21,812 nt of DNA from Alteribacillus sp041949975 (GCF_041949975.1 NZ_JBHFQG010000049.1:1-21812), one strand, 5' to 3'; numbered from the stretch's first letter, positions 1 to 8,483 are shown. Numbers and translations: made by a program. The notes: generated by a model from the letters alone, not told the origin.

Positions 1-236
1 CAAAAGTAGATAAAACGAATCCTAACCAGATTGGTGCATCTATGCCGGGAACCGTCGTGAAAAAGCTTGTGGAAAAAGGTGAAAAAGTCAAAAAAGGCGA
101 CCACCTTATGATTACAGAGGCCATGAAAATGGAAACAACGGTACAAGCTCCTATTAATGGATTAATTAAAGAAGTATATGTCTCCGGGGGAGAAACTATT
201 GAAACGGGTGACTTATTATTAGAAATACAAAGTTAA
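1..236 (+). CDS. pycA: Pyruvate carboxylase, C-terminal biotin carrier domain (partial)
   Basis: The reading frame is open from the window edge (frame starting at base 3) to TAA at 234-236. It encodes about 77 residues that fold as a biotinyl/lipoyl carrier. The biotin attachment motif EAMKMETT is present, preceded by IGASMPGTV and followed by a glycine-rich strand and GDLLLEI, the order seen at the end of pyruvate carboxylase. The lysine of AMKM carries biotin, which shuttles the carboxyl group between the biotin carboxylase and carboxyltransferase domains to make oxaloacetate from pyruvate. The upstream domains lie outside the window. A carrier subunit of another biotin enzyme (BCCP, oxaloacetate decarboxylase) is possible, but the linker wording fits pyruvate carboxylase better. 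I see no clear terminator directly after the stop. Confidence 0.85.
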   Translation, partial: KVDKTNPNQIGASMPGTVVKKLVEKGEKVKKGDHLMITEAMKMETTVQAPINGLIKEVYVSGGETIETGDLLLEIQS

Positions 237-524
237 AGACTAAAGAAGAATTATGCAAAATTTATCATATTCCAAAATCTAGGAATCGACAGGTGAATTC
301 CTTCTGTGATCCCTTTAAAATAAACTGGGGGTAACTACCCCGACCCTCTCCAATGACCTCACGTATCCGTAAATAAAGGGATGGAACAATGAGTCCATCC
401 CTACTTTTCCCTACATAGAATTTTTTGAAATTTACTAAGCAACAACTTGAATATAGAAATAAATGTCCTGAAAAATCTCTTGGGGACTGTGATAGAGAAT
501 GCAGAATTTTTTCCGTTTTGTCCA
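237..524. other. Intergenic stretch with one small inverted repeat
   Basis: No convincing gene lies here. The minus-strand open frame at 265-525 has no ribosome binding site or recognisable motif. A perfect 9-bp inverted repeat (AGGGATGGA at 377-385 and TCCATCCCT at 394-402, 8-nt loop) could form a hairpin. It has only a weak T-tract after it and stands 140 nt past the pyruvate carboxylase stop, so its role as a terminator is doubtful. The last part, from about 490, may be the eroded 5' half of the LysR remnant that follows. Confidence 0.4.
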
Positions 525-924
525 TGATAAAGTGATTCTGCTCGTCTCAAGCGATCACCCTTTAGCGGAGAGAAAAAAGTCTCCCTCTCAGAGCTGAAAG
601 ATTAGAAATATATCCTCATTCGCTCGAGTGCAGGACTTCATAACTCTTTAATGCAAGCCATTCTCCAAAGTGGAGTTAGCCGAACGTGAATTTAGAAAGT
701 TAACATGTTGAAACCATAAAAGGGTTTGTGGAGGAAAGATTAGGCACCAGTTTTTCAAGAACAGATTGCCCGCTCGATATTAACCCCTCACCTACGGATT
801 ATCGAAATTGACGTTCCTTTTGTCAAAGGTAACTGGGTTAGGAATCCCAAAGGGCAGCAGCCTGCTCACTGCCGAAACCTTCCGTGATTTTCTATTACAT
901 TCGTATTCGGAACCTAATCATTAG
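525..924 (+). pseudogene. LysR-family regulator remnant (effector-binding half only)
   Basis: Translating the plus strand in changing frames gives a LysR effector domain in the right order: DKVILLVSSDHPLAERK, then (one frame over) VSLSELKD, an in-frame TAG, KYILIRSSAGLHNSLMQA, then VETIKGFVEERLGTS, and finally PKGSSLLTAETFRDFLLH ending at TAG 922-924. These are the typical LysR strands around the ligand pocket and the C-terminal helix. At least three frame changes and one nonsense codon are needed, and no HTH half is recognisable upstream. It is therefore a dead fragment. It runs convergently into the intact minus-strand LysR gene, overlapping it by four bases. Confidence 0.75.
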
Positions 925-1814
925 TCAGAAGAAAGATGATCTCTTTTGGAAATGAACTCTTTTATAACCGCCTTTTCTTTTCTTTGCTCTAAAACTGACA
1001 AATAGAACGTTCGCTGGACGGAGTCTAGTGTATCAATTATTTTAATTCGGCCTGATTTTTCTGCTGGAATAGCTGCTAAATGAGAGACGCAGCTAATTCC
1101 AACACCTTCTTCCACCGCTGCAATCAAGGCTTCTGTGTTACCCACTTGGAGGACCGAACGCAAGGAAGCAAGCGATGCACCGTGCTGTTGTAGATATTCT
1201 TCCATGGCTTTTCTCGTACCAGACCCTTCTTCTCTTAGAACAAAATCAAACTCCTTCAGCCTTTCCCAACTCTCTGTCGGGGAGTGGCACAAAGGATGAT
1301 CTACAGGTGCAATGACGACTAGTTTATCAGAAGCCACAGCAGTGGAGTAGAATGCAGGAGAAGAAGGCTCTACTCCTACAATGGCCATGTCTATTTTCTC
1401 TCGTTCTAATTTTTCCAGCACTTTTTCTGAATCACTGACCTCGAGAGACACCGCCACATTAGGAAATTGGGAACGAAAAATTCGGATCCAGCGCGGCATA
1501 AGATAGGTACCGGGAATTGTGCTCGTACCGATCACCAAACGCCCCGACAACGTATCGTGGTAATTTTGAATATCTACTTCAATCCTTTTCCATTGTTTCA
1601 AAATTTCTTTCGCCTGGCGGTATAGAAACTCGCCAGCAGGGGTGGGAATAATTCCAGAAGAGTAACGATCTATCAGAGAAATATTCAGATCTTCTTCTAA
1701 GCTTTTTATTTGCCTGCTGACTGCAGGCTGAGAACAATGTAAGTGAGCTGCTACTTCTGAAAAATTACGTTTTTCTACAATCAATATGAAATTCTCTAGT
1801 TTTCTTAAATTCAT
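921..1814 (-). CDS. LysR-family transcriptional regulator, last gene of the ydj/ynj-like operon
   Basis: This is a DNA-binding regulator of about 297 residues. The N-terminal winged helix-turn-helix (about residues 1-60) contains NFSEVAAHLHCSQPAVSRQI, and the effector-binding domain runs from about 88 to 290. Phrases such as GTSTIP, GSGTRKAMEEYL and GVGISCVSHLA recall the CysL-like branch and the LysR proteins often found beside selenium genes. That subfamily assignment is from memory and tentative. I chose the ATG at 1814, which has GGGAG five bases upstream, over a GTG at 1826. The gene starts 24 nt after the phosphatidyltransferase stop, so it is probably co-transcribed and may autoregulate the operon. 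It shares clear wording with the broken LysR gene at 19171-20051, such as STIP plus TY in the same position. Confidence 0.88.
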   Translation of the reverse strand: MNLRKLENFILIVEKRNFSEVAAHLHCSQPAVSRQIKSLEEDLNISLIDRYSSGIIPTPAGEFLYRQAKEILKQWKRIEVDIQNYHDTLSGRLVIGTSTIPGTYLMPRWIRIFRSQFPNVAVSLEVSDSEKVLEKLEREKIDMAIVGVEPSSPAFYSTAVASDKLVVIAPVDHPLCHSPTESWERLKEFDFVLREEGSGTRKAMEEYLQQHGASLASLRSVLQVGNTEALIAAVEEGVGISCVSHLAAIPAEKSGRIKIIDTLDSVQRTFYLSVLEQRKEKAVIKEFISKRDHLSSD

Positions 1815-1838
1815 ACGTTCTCCCACCCACTTCTTTCA

Positions 1839-2417
1839 TTAAAGTATAGACTTCGCTTCCTTCAGACGCTGTACCGCTGTAAACAGTACCATCCCTAAAA
1901 AAACGAGGGCCAAAACGGCGATATAATCCGTCCATATCATCATTATGGATAGTAAAATAAAACTTTCTGTTCTCTCAGCTAAGCCCGCTTGATAGTAAAA
2001 AGACTTTTTCCCTTGTTTGTCTGCTAAGGCACCTACGGTTAGAAAAATCGTCATAGAGAGAATAAACGATGCCGTCAATATTAGCAATGCCCACATCGCC
2101 TCAGGGAATCGAAAAGCAAGCCCTAGTATGACACTAATTTCAACCAAACGATCAAATGTAATATCCATGAGTGTTCCCCAGGCCGAAGGAGTGGTTTCCC
2201 TTGCAAGCGCACCATCAACGACATCCAAAAAACCGGATAACCAGAGGGCAAATAACGCGTAAGCTAGTTGGTCAATATAAATAAGAACCCCAACAGACGC
2301 TCCTAACAAAAAGCCAACAATTGTGACTTGATTAGCGGTCACTCCCCATCGGGATAATTTTTTCGCTGTAAAATCGATAAAGGGATCTATGTACTTTCTA
2401 GCATGGGTATCGAGCAT
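1839..2417 (-). CDS. CDP-alcohol phosphatidyltransferase family membrane protein (YnjF-like)
   Basis: The protein has about 192 residues and roughly five to six membrane segments. It carries the family's active-site signature in residues 65-89: D65, D68, G69, A72, R73, G81, D85 and D89 (DVVDGALAR, then GTLMDITFD). These acidic residues bind the metal ion and the CDP-alcohol. Enzymes of this family transfer a phospho-alcohol between CDP-diacylglycerol (or another CDP-alcohol) and an acceptor in the membrane; the substrates here are unknown. I chose the ATG at 2417, with AGGAGA just upstream, because the longer frame to 2504 would overlap the ATPase gene by 77 nt. The gap to the ATPase stop is 10 nt. 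E. coli ynjF, next to ynjBCD, encodes the same family, so the linkage seems old. Confidence 0.85.
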   Translation of the reverse strand: MLDTHARKYIDPFIDFTAKKLSRWGVTANQVTIVGFLLGASVGVLIYIDQLAYALFALWLSGFLDVVDGALARETTPSAWGTLMDITFDRLVEISVILGLAFRFPEAMWALLILTASFILSMTIFLTVGALADKQGKKSFYYQAGLAERTESFILLSIMMIWTDYIAVLALVFLGMVLFTAVQRLKEAKSIL

Positions 2418-2427
2418 GTCTCTTCTC

Positions 2428-3405
2428 CTAGTATACGTCGTTAAGTTTAACAAGCGAACGTTGATCCGTTGTAATATGGACCACGTCATCGACGTTCCAT
2501 TCATTATCCCCCGGAAGGGTAAGATACCGTGAATGTTGTTCTAATTCTATTTGATAAAAGTATTGGCCGGAGCGCATCCATTTTCCTGACACTGTTCCCT
2601 TATACGTGACCTCACTCTCTTTGGCAAGAGGGCATGTTTGTATCTTGAGTTTATCATTAGAAATAAAATAATCTCCGACCATAATACCTTCTGAAAAAAA
2701 CTCAGCAACTTCCTTGTTTTTTGGGCTTTGATATACCTGTAATGGCTTGTCTACTTGATGAATCATACCATTCGTCATCACAGCAATCCGGTCTCCAAGA
2801 ATCATCGCCTCTTCTTTATCATGGGTGACAAATAAGGCAGTCATTCCTTCCTTTTTCAACATTCTCTTCATCCATGTCCGTAAAGATATTCTTAGAACTG
2901 CATCGAGACTGCTAAATGGTTCATCGAACAAAATTAATTTAGGTTTTGTCACCAACGCTCTCGCAAAGGCGACACGCTGCTTTTGCCCACCCGATAATTC
3001 ATGAGGGTATGCATTAAAATAGGGGCCCATTTCGACTTTCTTTATAATATCTACACTTTCCCTTTCTCTCTCTTTCTTACCGATCTTTTGCAACTTTAAT
3101 CCGTAAGCTACATTTTCTAAAACAGTCATGTGAGGAAAAAGCAAAGATTGCTGGAACATCATGACAATAGGTCGTTTCTCGGCTTTCTTACTCGTAATAT
3201 CTTCGCCCTCTAGTAACATTCTACCTCCAGCTAATGGTAGAAGACCAGCAATCGCACGCAGCAATGTAGTTTTTCCACCTCCTGAGGGACCAACCACACA
3301 AAGAATTTCTCCTTGTACAACCGAGAGGTTCACCTCGTGAAAAATGGTGTGATTATGAAAGGATATCGTTAGATTCTCACACTGAAGCCATATAGGTTGC
3401 ATCAT
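2428..3405 (-). CDS. ABC transporter ATP-binding protein (YnjD-like)
   Basis: This is the nucleotide-binding subunit of an importer. Walker A is GPSGGGKT at residues 39-46, the Q-loop glutamine is Q85, the signature LSGGQ is at 137-141, Walker B LILFDE at 157-162, the D-loop SSLD at 165-168 and the switch histidine H195. About 110 residues follow the ATPase core and resemble a TOBE-type regulatory domain, as in iron, thiamine, molybdate and spermidine importers. At 325 residues it is longer than E. coli YnjD, which as I remember is about 217 residues, so the C-terminal domain is a difference. The start overlaps the upstream permease gene by 29 nt, and an AAAGGAAAA stretch precedes the paired ATG codons. 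It powers the two permeases encoded just upstream. Confidence 0.92.
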   Translation of the reverse strand: MMQPIWLQCENLTISFHNHTIFHEVNLSVVQGEILCVVGPSGGGKTTLLRAIAGLLPLAGGRMLLEGEDITSKKAEKRPIVMMFQQSLLFPHMTVLENVAYGLKLQKIGKKERERESVDIIKKVEMGPYFNAYPHELSGGQKQRVAFARALVTKPKLILFDEPFSSLDAVLRISLRTWMKRMLKKEGMTALFVTHDKEEAMILGDRIAVMTNGMIHQVDKPLQVYQSPKNKEVAEFFSEGIMVGDYFISNDKLKIQTCPLAKESEVTYKGTVSGKWMRSGQYFYQIELEQHSRYLTLPGDNEWNVDDVVHITTDQRSLVKLNDVY

Positions 3406-4213
3406 TTTTCCTTTGCCTTTCTCTTTTTCTTTTCCTCATTGCCATACAGATTTCCAAGATTACAAGAATCAAAATCGGAATGAGAATAAACAAGACGGAG
3501 AGCGCAGCGATCACCGGACGGTCCACACTAGAGAGGTAAGGATAATAAACCATCGCAAGCGTTACCACACGCCCCCCGCCAATTAACGCAGTAAGCACAT
3601 ACTGACTGAGAGAAATCACGAATGTTAAAACGATCACTGCTCTTAAGCTTGGAAAGAGAAGGGGGAAGGTCACGGTACGGAACACCGCCCAGGCAGAAGC
3701 TCCTAAGCTTCGTGCTGCATCTTCGTATTTTGTCCCGATATTTTCATATCCAGCTCTCAGAATTCTAATCGTATACGGAAGAGTAGGGACTAAATGGATT
3801 AGCATGACACCAATCCACGTGTCTGCCAGCCCGAACTGGATGACAGTCAACAAAATTCCCATGCCTACAGCAAGCGTCGGAATTAAAATAGGCAAGAGAA
3901 GAAAAGTTTCAATGAATGATTTCCCTTTAAAATCATAGTGTGCTAATGCCTTTCCCGCTGGAAGTCCAAGGACAATATTTAAAATAACCACTCCCTGCCC
4001 TATCATCATCGATAGGAAACAAGCTGACCAAATATTCGGATCTTGGAAGACGACCTGCCAAGCTCTCAAGCTAAAGGATTCCGGGAAGAGCTGCGGCCAG
4101 CGCCACATATAAGCGAAACTTGAAAGGAAAAGTACCGCAGGAGGTGCTAACAAACCAAATAGAAAGCCAGCTAATAATATTTTTTTCGCCATTCGAACCA
4201 GAGATAGTTTCAC
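3377..4213 (-). CDS. ABC transporter permease, second subunit (YnjC C-half-like)
   Basis: This inner-membrane permease of 278 residues has about six transmembrane helices. The cytoplasmic EAA loop that docks onto the ATPase is visible as EDAARSLGAS, followed by FRTVTFPLLFPSL. The start is GTG at 4213 with GGAAGG upstream, only 3 nt after the end of the first permease gene, so translational coupling is likely. In E. coli the two permease domains are, to my knowledge, fused in one YnjC protein; here they are separate genes. The C-terminus is unusually basic (KRKRERQRK). The transported substrate is not evident from sequence. Confidence 0.88.
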   Translation of the reverse strand: MKLSLVRMAKKILLAGFLFGLLAPPAVLFLSSFAYMWRWPQLFPESFSLRAWQVVFQDPNIWSACFLSMMIGQGVVILNIVLGLPAGKALAHYDFKGKSFIETFLLLPILIPTLAVGMGILLTVIQFGLADTWIGVMLIHLVPTLPYTIRILRAGYENIGTKYEDAARSLGASAWAVFRTVTFPLLFPSLRAVIVLTFVISLSQYVLTALIGGGRVVTLAMVYYPYLSSVDRPVIAALSVLFILIPILILVILEICMAMRKRKRERQRKNDATYMASV

Positions 4214-4216
4214 CTT

Positions 4217-5089
4217 TTACCTTCCCCTTGTCATATGTAGTCGCCTTTTCTGGGAAAGACGAAAAGCGATAAAAGCAACCGCTGCAATAAATAAAGTTGT
4301 TACACTCATTAATGCATAAGCTAGTGGACGACCGCCCCAATCATTTTCGAAGAACCATTGATGAGATAAAAGCGGAAGCATTTTTGGATACGTCACACCT
4401 AGGACGTAAGGGACTTCAAAAGCGGCTATAGTGAAAGAAAACAGAATAATTCCTGTCTCTACCACAACAGGGAAAAGCCGTGGCCATTCCGCTGTTTTAA
4501 AGACTTCCCAATAGCCTCCTCCAAGTGTTCTAATTACTGCTTCCGTATCGGGTTCCAATTGATAATAAACAGGGAGCAGCATTAATATCACAAAAGGTAC
4601 TTCCTTCCAAATGTATGTGAGAATAATGCCATAACCATTTCGATCCTGTATCGAGATGGGAAACGCCGACATTTCCTCGATCCAGCCAATCTGGAAAAGA
4701 AATGATGAAAACAAACCACTTTCAGAAAAAAATAGAATAACCAAATAAGCTGCTACGAGGTGAGGAATAAGCATGGGCACCCACACAAGAACCTTCCATT
4801 TATTTCTAATGAAATATTTGTAAATAATTCTTATTAGAAGGATACCAATAAGCAAGGAGAAAAAGGTAGAAACGGCCGCGATATATAGGCTGTGGAAAAA
4901 AGAGTCCCAAAAAGCTGGACTGGTGAATAGTTCATGATAATATTGAAACGTCCAGCTGCCTGTTTCCCAGGATCTCAAGCTTTCCATAAATGACTGAAGC
5001 ACTCCATAACCAACTAGTAATCCAATAACTAGAATACTAGGAAGAAGGAGAAGATACGGTTTCATTACTTGTTGTCTGTAACACTTCAC
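4217..5089 (-). CDS. ABC transporter permease, first subunit (YnjC N-half-like)
   Basis: A 290-residue integral membrane protein with about six helices. Its EAA-like loop is degenerate but recognisable: EAVIRTLGGGYWEVFKTAEWPRL is the segment, with the conserved glycine in LGGG. It pairs with the second permease to form the transmembrane channel. The frame begins with GTG at 5089, where GGAG lies about 10 nt upstream, and overlaps the binding-protein gene by 53 nt. An ATG at 5065 is an alternative start but has no Shine-Dalgarno sequence. The family is that of thiamine/iron/spermidine-like importers, and context makes it part of the YnjBCD-type system. Confidence 0.85.
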   Translation of the reverse strand: MKCYRQQVMKPYLLLLPSILVIGLLVGYGVLQSFMESLRSWETGSWTFQYYHELFTSPAFWDSFFHSLYIAAVSTFFSLLIGILLIRIIYKYFIRNKWKVLVWVPMLIPHLVAAYLVILFFSESGLFSSFLFQIGWIEEMSAFPISIQDRNGYGIILTYIWKEVPFVILMLLPVYYQLEPDTEAVIRTLGGGYWEVFKTAEWPRLFPVVVETGIILFSFTIAAFEVPYVLGVTYPKMLPLLSHQWFFENDWGGRPLAYALMSVTTLFIAAVAFIAFRLSQKRRLHMTRGR

Positions 5090-6323
5090 TCAGCCAATTC
5101 TCCTTTATCCACCCGATATATTCAGGGTCCATTTCATTCAAATAATTCTCTTCTAGCTCATCAGCGGGCAAAACACTTGCACCTCGCTTTATTGTCGTAA
5201 ATGATTCTTGATAGGATTCAGGCAAGGCATCGATGTCTAGTACCGTATTCTCTCCCCAAACAGCAGGTTTCATTTTTTCCAGCTGGGCTTCCGGGGATAA
5301 CATATCGTTGATCGCTACCATAGCGCCAGCTGTATTTGGACTGTTAAATGGAATGGAGAGAAAATGCAGATTACCAATAGAGCCTGGTTCCATTATGAAA
5401 CTTTTCGTCGTCTCTGGGAAAATCCCTTCCTCTATCAAGCGTTCTGCTCTCGCTTCATTATACCCCATAGTAAATAACACTTCTCCTTGACTGTATAAAT
5501 GATCGAGATCAGCCATCGTGGCTGGATATGTCTCGCCATTTTTCCACAAGTGCGGCTCGATGTCATTTAAGTATCCCCAGATCTCACCTGCGTGTTCTTC
5601 CGCAAGATTTTCGTCAAATTCTTTGTCTTGTAGTTCTTCTACTCCTATTTTTGCATACAAAAGATGTTTTAAAAACCCGCTTCCATTGAAAGCTTGTGCT
5701 TCGGGATAAGTAAAGGTACCTGGGCTTTCCTTTACCCATTCTGCTAGTTCTGTGAAGTTTCTCGGGGGTTCGTCTACTTTCGCCGAATCATAGAAAAAGA
5801 CATATTGTACTTTCCCCCATGGCGCTTCCATTCCTTCAATCGGGGTGCCGAAATCATATTGCACATCAGAACGATCACTTCCTACATACTCCTTCACATT
5901 CGGAAGGTATTCCGTAAAAGATCCCCAGAGAAGTCCATGTTCTTTTGCATTTTTGAAATTTTCCCCATTGATCCAAACGATATCCATAACCCCTTCGCTA
6001 TTCCCTGCTCTTTTTTCGGTTTGAAGTTTCTGAAGAAATTCCGTGGTATCCATAGGATACCGTTTTAATGTGATGTCATATTGTTCCTTTAAACGAGGGG
6101 CAACCCAATCATCAATATAACGGTTATTGCCTTCATCTCCTCCCCACATATAGAAATGAACTTCCGTACCTTCCGCTTCCTCAACAATCTCATCCCATGT
6201 TTTTTCCGCGTGAGCTTCCACAGGCTCTTCATTTCCCTCGTCTCCTTCACGGCATCCTCCTAGAAAAAGAACAATCCCGATGATAACTACCCTGATCTTT
6301 ATCAGTAGCTTTCTCTGTTTCAT
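5037..6323 (-). CDS. Extracellular solute-binding lipoprotein (YnjB-like)
   Basis: The protein has 428 residues. A signal peptide ends in the lipobox LGGC (Cys24), so the mature protein should be lipid-anchored outside the membrane, where it captures substrate for the permeases. The mature part follows family-1 binding proteins of the YnjB type: VHFYMWGGDEGNNRYID near residues 55-71, then VWINGENFKNAKEHGLL, then PGTFTYPEAQAFNGSGFLK, and near the end PAVWGENTVLDIDALP. These blocks match what I remember of E. coli YnjB closely. ATG at 6323 has AAGGA upstream and lies 13 nt after the small membrane protein gene. The ligand is unknown; aromatic residues and acidic patches are common but no diagnostic motif is seen. 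Confidence 0.9.
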   Translation of the reverse strand: MKQRKLLIKIRVVIIGIVLFLGGCREGDEGNEEPVEAHAEKTWDEIVEEAEGTEVHFYMWGGDEGNNRYIDDWVAPRLKEQYDITLKRYPMDTTEFLQKLQTEKRAGNSEGVMDIVWINGENFKNAKEHGLLWGSFTEYLPNVKEYVGSDRSDVQYDFGTPIEGMEAPWGKVQYVFFYDSAKVDEPPRNFTELAEWVKESPGTFTYPEAQAFNGSGFLKHLLYAKIGVEELQDKEFDENLAEEHAGEIWGYLNDIEPHLWKNGETYPATMADLDHLYSQGEVLFTMGYNEARAERLIEEGIFPETTKSFIMEPGSIGNLHFLSIPFNSPNTAGAMVAINDMLSPEAQLEKMKPAVWGENTVLDIDALPESYQESFTTIKRGASVLPADELEENYLNEMDPEYIGWIKENWLSEVLQTTSNETVSSPSS

Positions 6324-6336
6324 CTTTTCACTTCCT

Positions 6337-6555
6337 TTATAACTTGCAATTTGCTTGGCATTCGAAGTATTTCTCCCACTGTTGCAAAAAGAAAAACAGG
6401 GCCCAGCCGAATGCTTGAAAGCATAAAAATGTACGAAGATCGATGGACATCAACCAAAGAGTCAAGCTTCCTATCATTAATAATAACAGCAGCACCCAGC
6501 GTATGTGCCATACAATACGCTGGATAACTGCCGCTTTTTTAGCATTTATGTGCAT
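6337..6555 (-). CDS. Small membrane protein of unknown function
   Basis: A 72-residue protein with two predicted hydrophobic helices (about residues 16-35 and 43-58) and a basic N-terminus. It contains two cysteines near the C-terminus (ECQANCKL). It has a proper AAGGAG site upstream of ATG 6555, lies 14 nt after the TVP38-type gene and ends 13 nt before the YnjB-like gene, so it is almost surely a real operon member. I do not recognise the family. It occupies the place where E. coli has ynjA but shows no resemblance to carboxymuconolactone decarboxylases. Confidence 0.7.
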   Translation of the reverse strand: MHINAKKAAVIQRIVWHIRWVLLLLLMIGSLTLWLMSIDLRTFLCFQAFGWALFFFLQQWEKYFECQANCKL

Positions 6556-6569
6556 GTGCGTCCTACTCC

Positions 6570-7736
6570 TTATCCACTCCTATGCATTTTTCTCATACCT
6601 ACTACTTTAGGCCAAATAAGTCCGCCAATCACGGTAATCGCAATCACTACCGTGAAGGCAAAGAAGAGAATCTGGACACTTCCTGATGCAGTTTCTCCAA
6701 GATAGGAATACAATAATGTCGCCGGAAGCTGCCCCAGACCCGTCGCCCAGAAGAAGTGTCGGAAGGAAATCGACGTCACCCCAGCAGCATAACTCACGAG
6801 GTCAAAAGAAACGATGGGAACTAGCCTTGCCAGAAACACGGAATGTTTTCCGTATTTTTCAAAGAAACGGTCCCACCACTCTAAGGCGCGTCTGCTCACT
6901 ATTTTTTCTACCACCGGGCGTCCAAAGAATTTCGCAATAAAATAACAAAGAATAGCACCGAGCATGGCACTAGACCAGGAAAGCACGGCCCCCCAGACCC
7001 AGCCGAACAACAGACCATTGGCAAAGGTGATGACAAAAGCAGGAAGCGGAGCAATCACAGACTGGAACACCATCAGTAAGCCTGAAACAACAGCAGCTAG
7101 AGGGCCAAATGATAGCAAATAATCCCGAAACCCTTCTACGTCGGCTTCCGCTAAAGCTGCTGATGCTCTATTCACTCCTGCCTGCACTTCTCCTTGGCCT
7201 AAATAAATAAAAAGGAAGACCCCACTAAGGATGAAAAAAGAAACCATTCCGTAGCGAGAAAATGTGCTAAAGGAACTCCATGTCATTGGAGCTCCTTTCT
7301 TAAAGGAGAGCGGGTGCTTCTGTGCCGTATATAACGCGGACAGTCCTACTACGACCCACACCATCAAAAACAAATTCATTTCAGAAAGCGTAAGAACCGG
7401 TTCCAAAAACAAGCCTTTTCGTGCGATGTAGGCAGGCATGATAAGTAAAGAACCATTTGCAATCGTAGTCACGAGGATGGTCAATAAACTGACCGGTAAA
7501 GAGATCCATACAAAAAGCCGCCTGCCCCAGTAAACAAATAACTTTTCCCCCATAAACAGGGCCACAAAATAGCACCACACCCCTGCACTCATTAACACTA
7601 AAATAAGGTACTCGCTATTAAAACGCATATCAATCCAAGCATTTTGAACCAATAGTAAAGATCCAGCGAGCCCTAGGATGGAAAAAAGAAATAAAGAGGC
7701 AATGATATGGCTGCCAAACTTTAATAAAGCATTCAT
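6570..7736 (-). CDS. TVP38/TMEM64 (DedA-like) membrane protein with long N-terminal membrane extension
   Basis: The protein has about 388 residues. The C-terminal half, from about residue 195, is a TVP38/TMEM64 (SNARE-associated Golgi/DedA-like) domain: APLPAFVITFANGLLFGWVWG, then a helix ending FIAKFFGRPVVEKIV, then GKHSVFLARLVPIVSFDLVSY and the late GQLPATLLYSYLGE. The N-terminal 190 residues carry about five more helices and are not part of the usual family length of about 200-240. E. coli YdjX and YdjZ, next to ydjY and ynjB, belong to this family. I chose ATG 7736 with GGAGG seven bases upstream instead of the longer start at 7760. Family members are implicated in lipid or ion translocation; the function here is unknown. 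Confidence 0.85.
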   Translation of the reverse strand: MNALLKFGSHIIASLFLFSILGLAGSLLLVQNAWIDMRFNSEYLILVLMSAGVWCYFVALFMGEKLFVYWGRRLFVWISLPVSLLTILVTTIANGSLLIMPAYIARKGLFLEPVLTLSEMNLFLMVWVVVGLSALYTAQKHPLSFKKGAPMTWSSFSTFSRYGMVSFFILSGVFLFIYLGQGEVQAGVNRASAALAEADVEGFRDYLLSFGPLAAVVSGLLMVFQSVIAPLPAFVITFANGLLFGWVWGAVLSWSSAMLGAILCYFIAKFFGRPVVEKIVSRRALEWWDRFFEKYGKHSVFLARLVPIVSFDLVSYAAGVTSISFRHFFWATGLGQLPATLLYSYLGETASGSVQILFFAFTVVIAITVIGGLIWPKVVGMRKMHRSG

Positions 7737-7749
7737 ATAAGCCCCTCCA

Positions 7750-8466
7750 TTACTTCTCAAAGCTATACGTTAAGACAACTGGCTCACCGTCTTCTGGCAA
7801 GACGTCAGGATTCCCGCGAAACTCAGCATCTCCATTTTCAAACGTGCCTGCCGCATGTGAAGCATTGCTTGCAATTCCTACTGGACAACTGTCGAAGCAC
7901 ATGAAACAGCCTGTCATGTTTTCTTTCGCATTTTCATAGTTTCCCCCAAAACGGTAAGCTATTTCTTTTCCCGTTGAATCTACCATCACTTTATTAATAT
8001 CATAGGTTTTGTCGGCACCGTCCCAAGTAATCGATACCGTCACAGGATCCCCCTGGATAATATCTCCCTCTGGCGTTTCCTCAAACCTTTCGCTATCATC
8101 TCCGCCTTTTTCTACAGCTGGTTCACCGCCCGCTTCGCTAAGTGCATTATAAAAAGAAAGCGGGTTTGCATAGCCTTTGAAGACAGCCTGATCTCCATAC
8201 TTACCTTCTACCCAGTTCAGTCCGTGGCGTGTTGGTTCCACCAAGTATTTACCATTTACTGTTGCATATACTTTCACACTATTATTTTCTTCATCTACGT
8301 AAATCGATTTTTCTTCACTTAATTCTTCTTCACTTGACGCATAAAATTCATCTAAATTCTCTTCTTCTACTTCCGCACTAGAAGAGGAACACCCCGCTTT
8401 AATCAACAACACGAAAGCAACAAGAAAATAAAACATGGTACCTTTTTTAAATTGTAGTTTATGCAT
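7750..8466 (-). CDS. YdjY-like secreted Cys-motif protein, probable lipoprotein
   Basis: A 238-residue protein with a hydrophobic signal segment (about residues 10-24) followed by AGCSSSS. Cys26 is the likely lipidated residue, although lysine at the -3 position makes the lipobox non-canonical. A very acidic linker follows. The key feature is GCFMCFDSCPVG, with C187, C190 and C194 (CxxCxxxC), followed by SNASHA. This resembles the Cys motif of E. coli YdjY, often annotated as ferredoxin-like. One such motif has three rather than four cysteines, so iron-sulphur binding is uncertain and metal or thiol chemistry is equally possible. ATG 8466 has AAAGGA upstream and lies 17 nt after the selenoprotein gene. 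It probably acts on the outer face of the membrane. Confidence 0.75.
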   Translation of the reverse strand: MHKLQFKKGTMFYFLVAFVLLIKAGCSSSSAEVEEENLDEFYASSEEELSEEKSIYVDEENNSVKVYATVNGKYLVEPTRHGLNWVEGKYGDQAVFKGYANPLSFYNALSEAGGEPAVEKGGDDSERFEETPEGDIIQGDPVTVSITWDGADKTYDINKVMVDSTGKEIAYRFGGNYENAKENMTGCFMCFDSCPVGIASNASHAAGTFENGDAEFRGNPDVLPEDGEPVVLTYSFEK

Positions 8467-8483
8467 AAAAACATTCCTTTCTA

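Noticed and set aside
265..525. Minus-strand open frame of 86 codons
   Set aside because: No ribosome site, no recognisable motif, and it lies beside a degraded plus-strand gene.
5233..6068. Plus-strand open frames antisense to the YnjB-like gene
   Set aside because: They are shadows of a well-supported lipoprotein gene and have no independent evidence.
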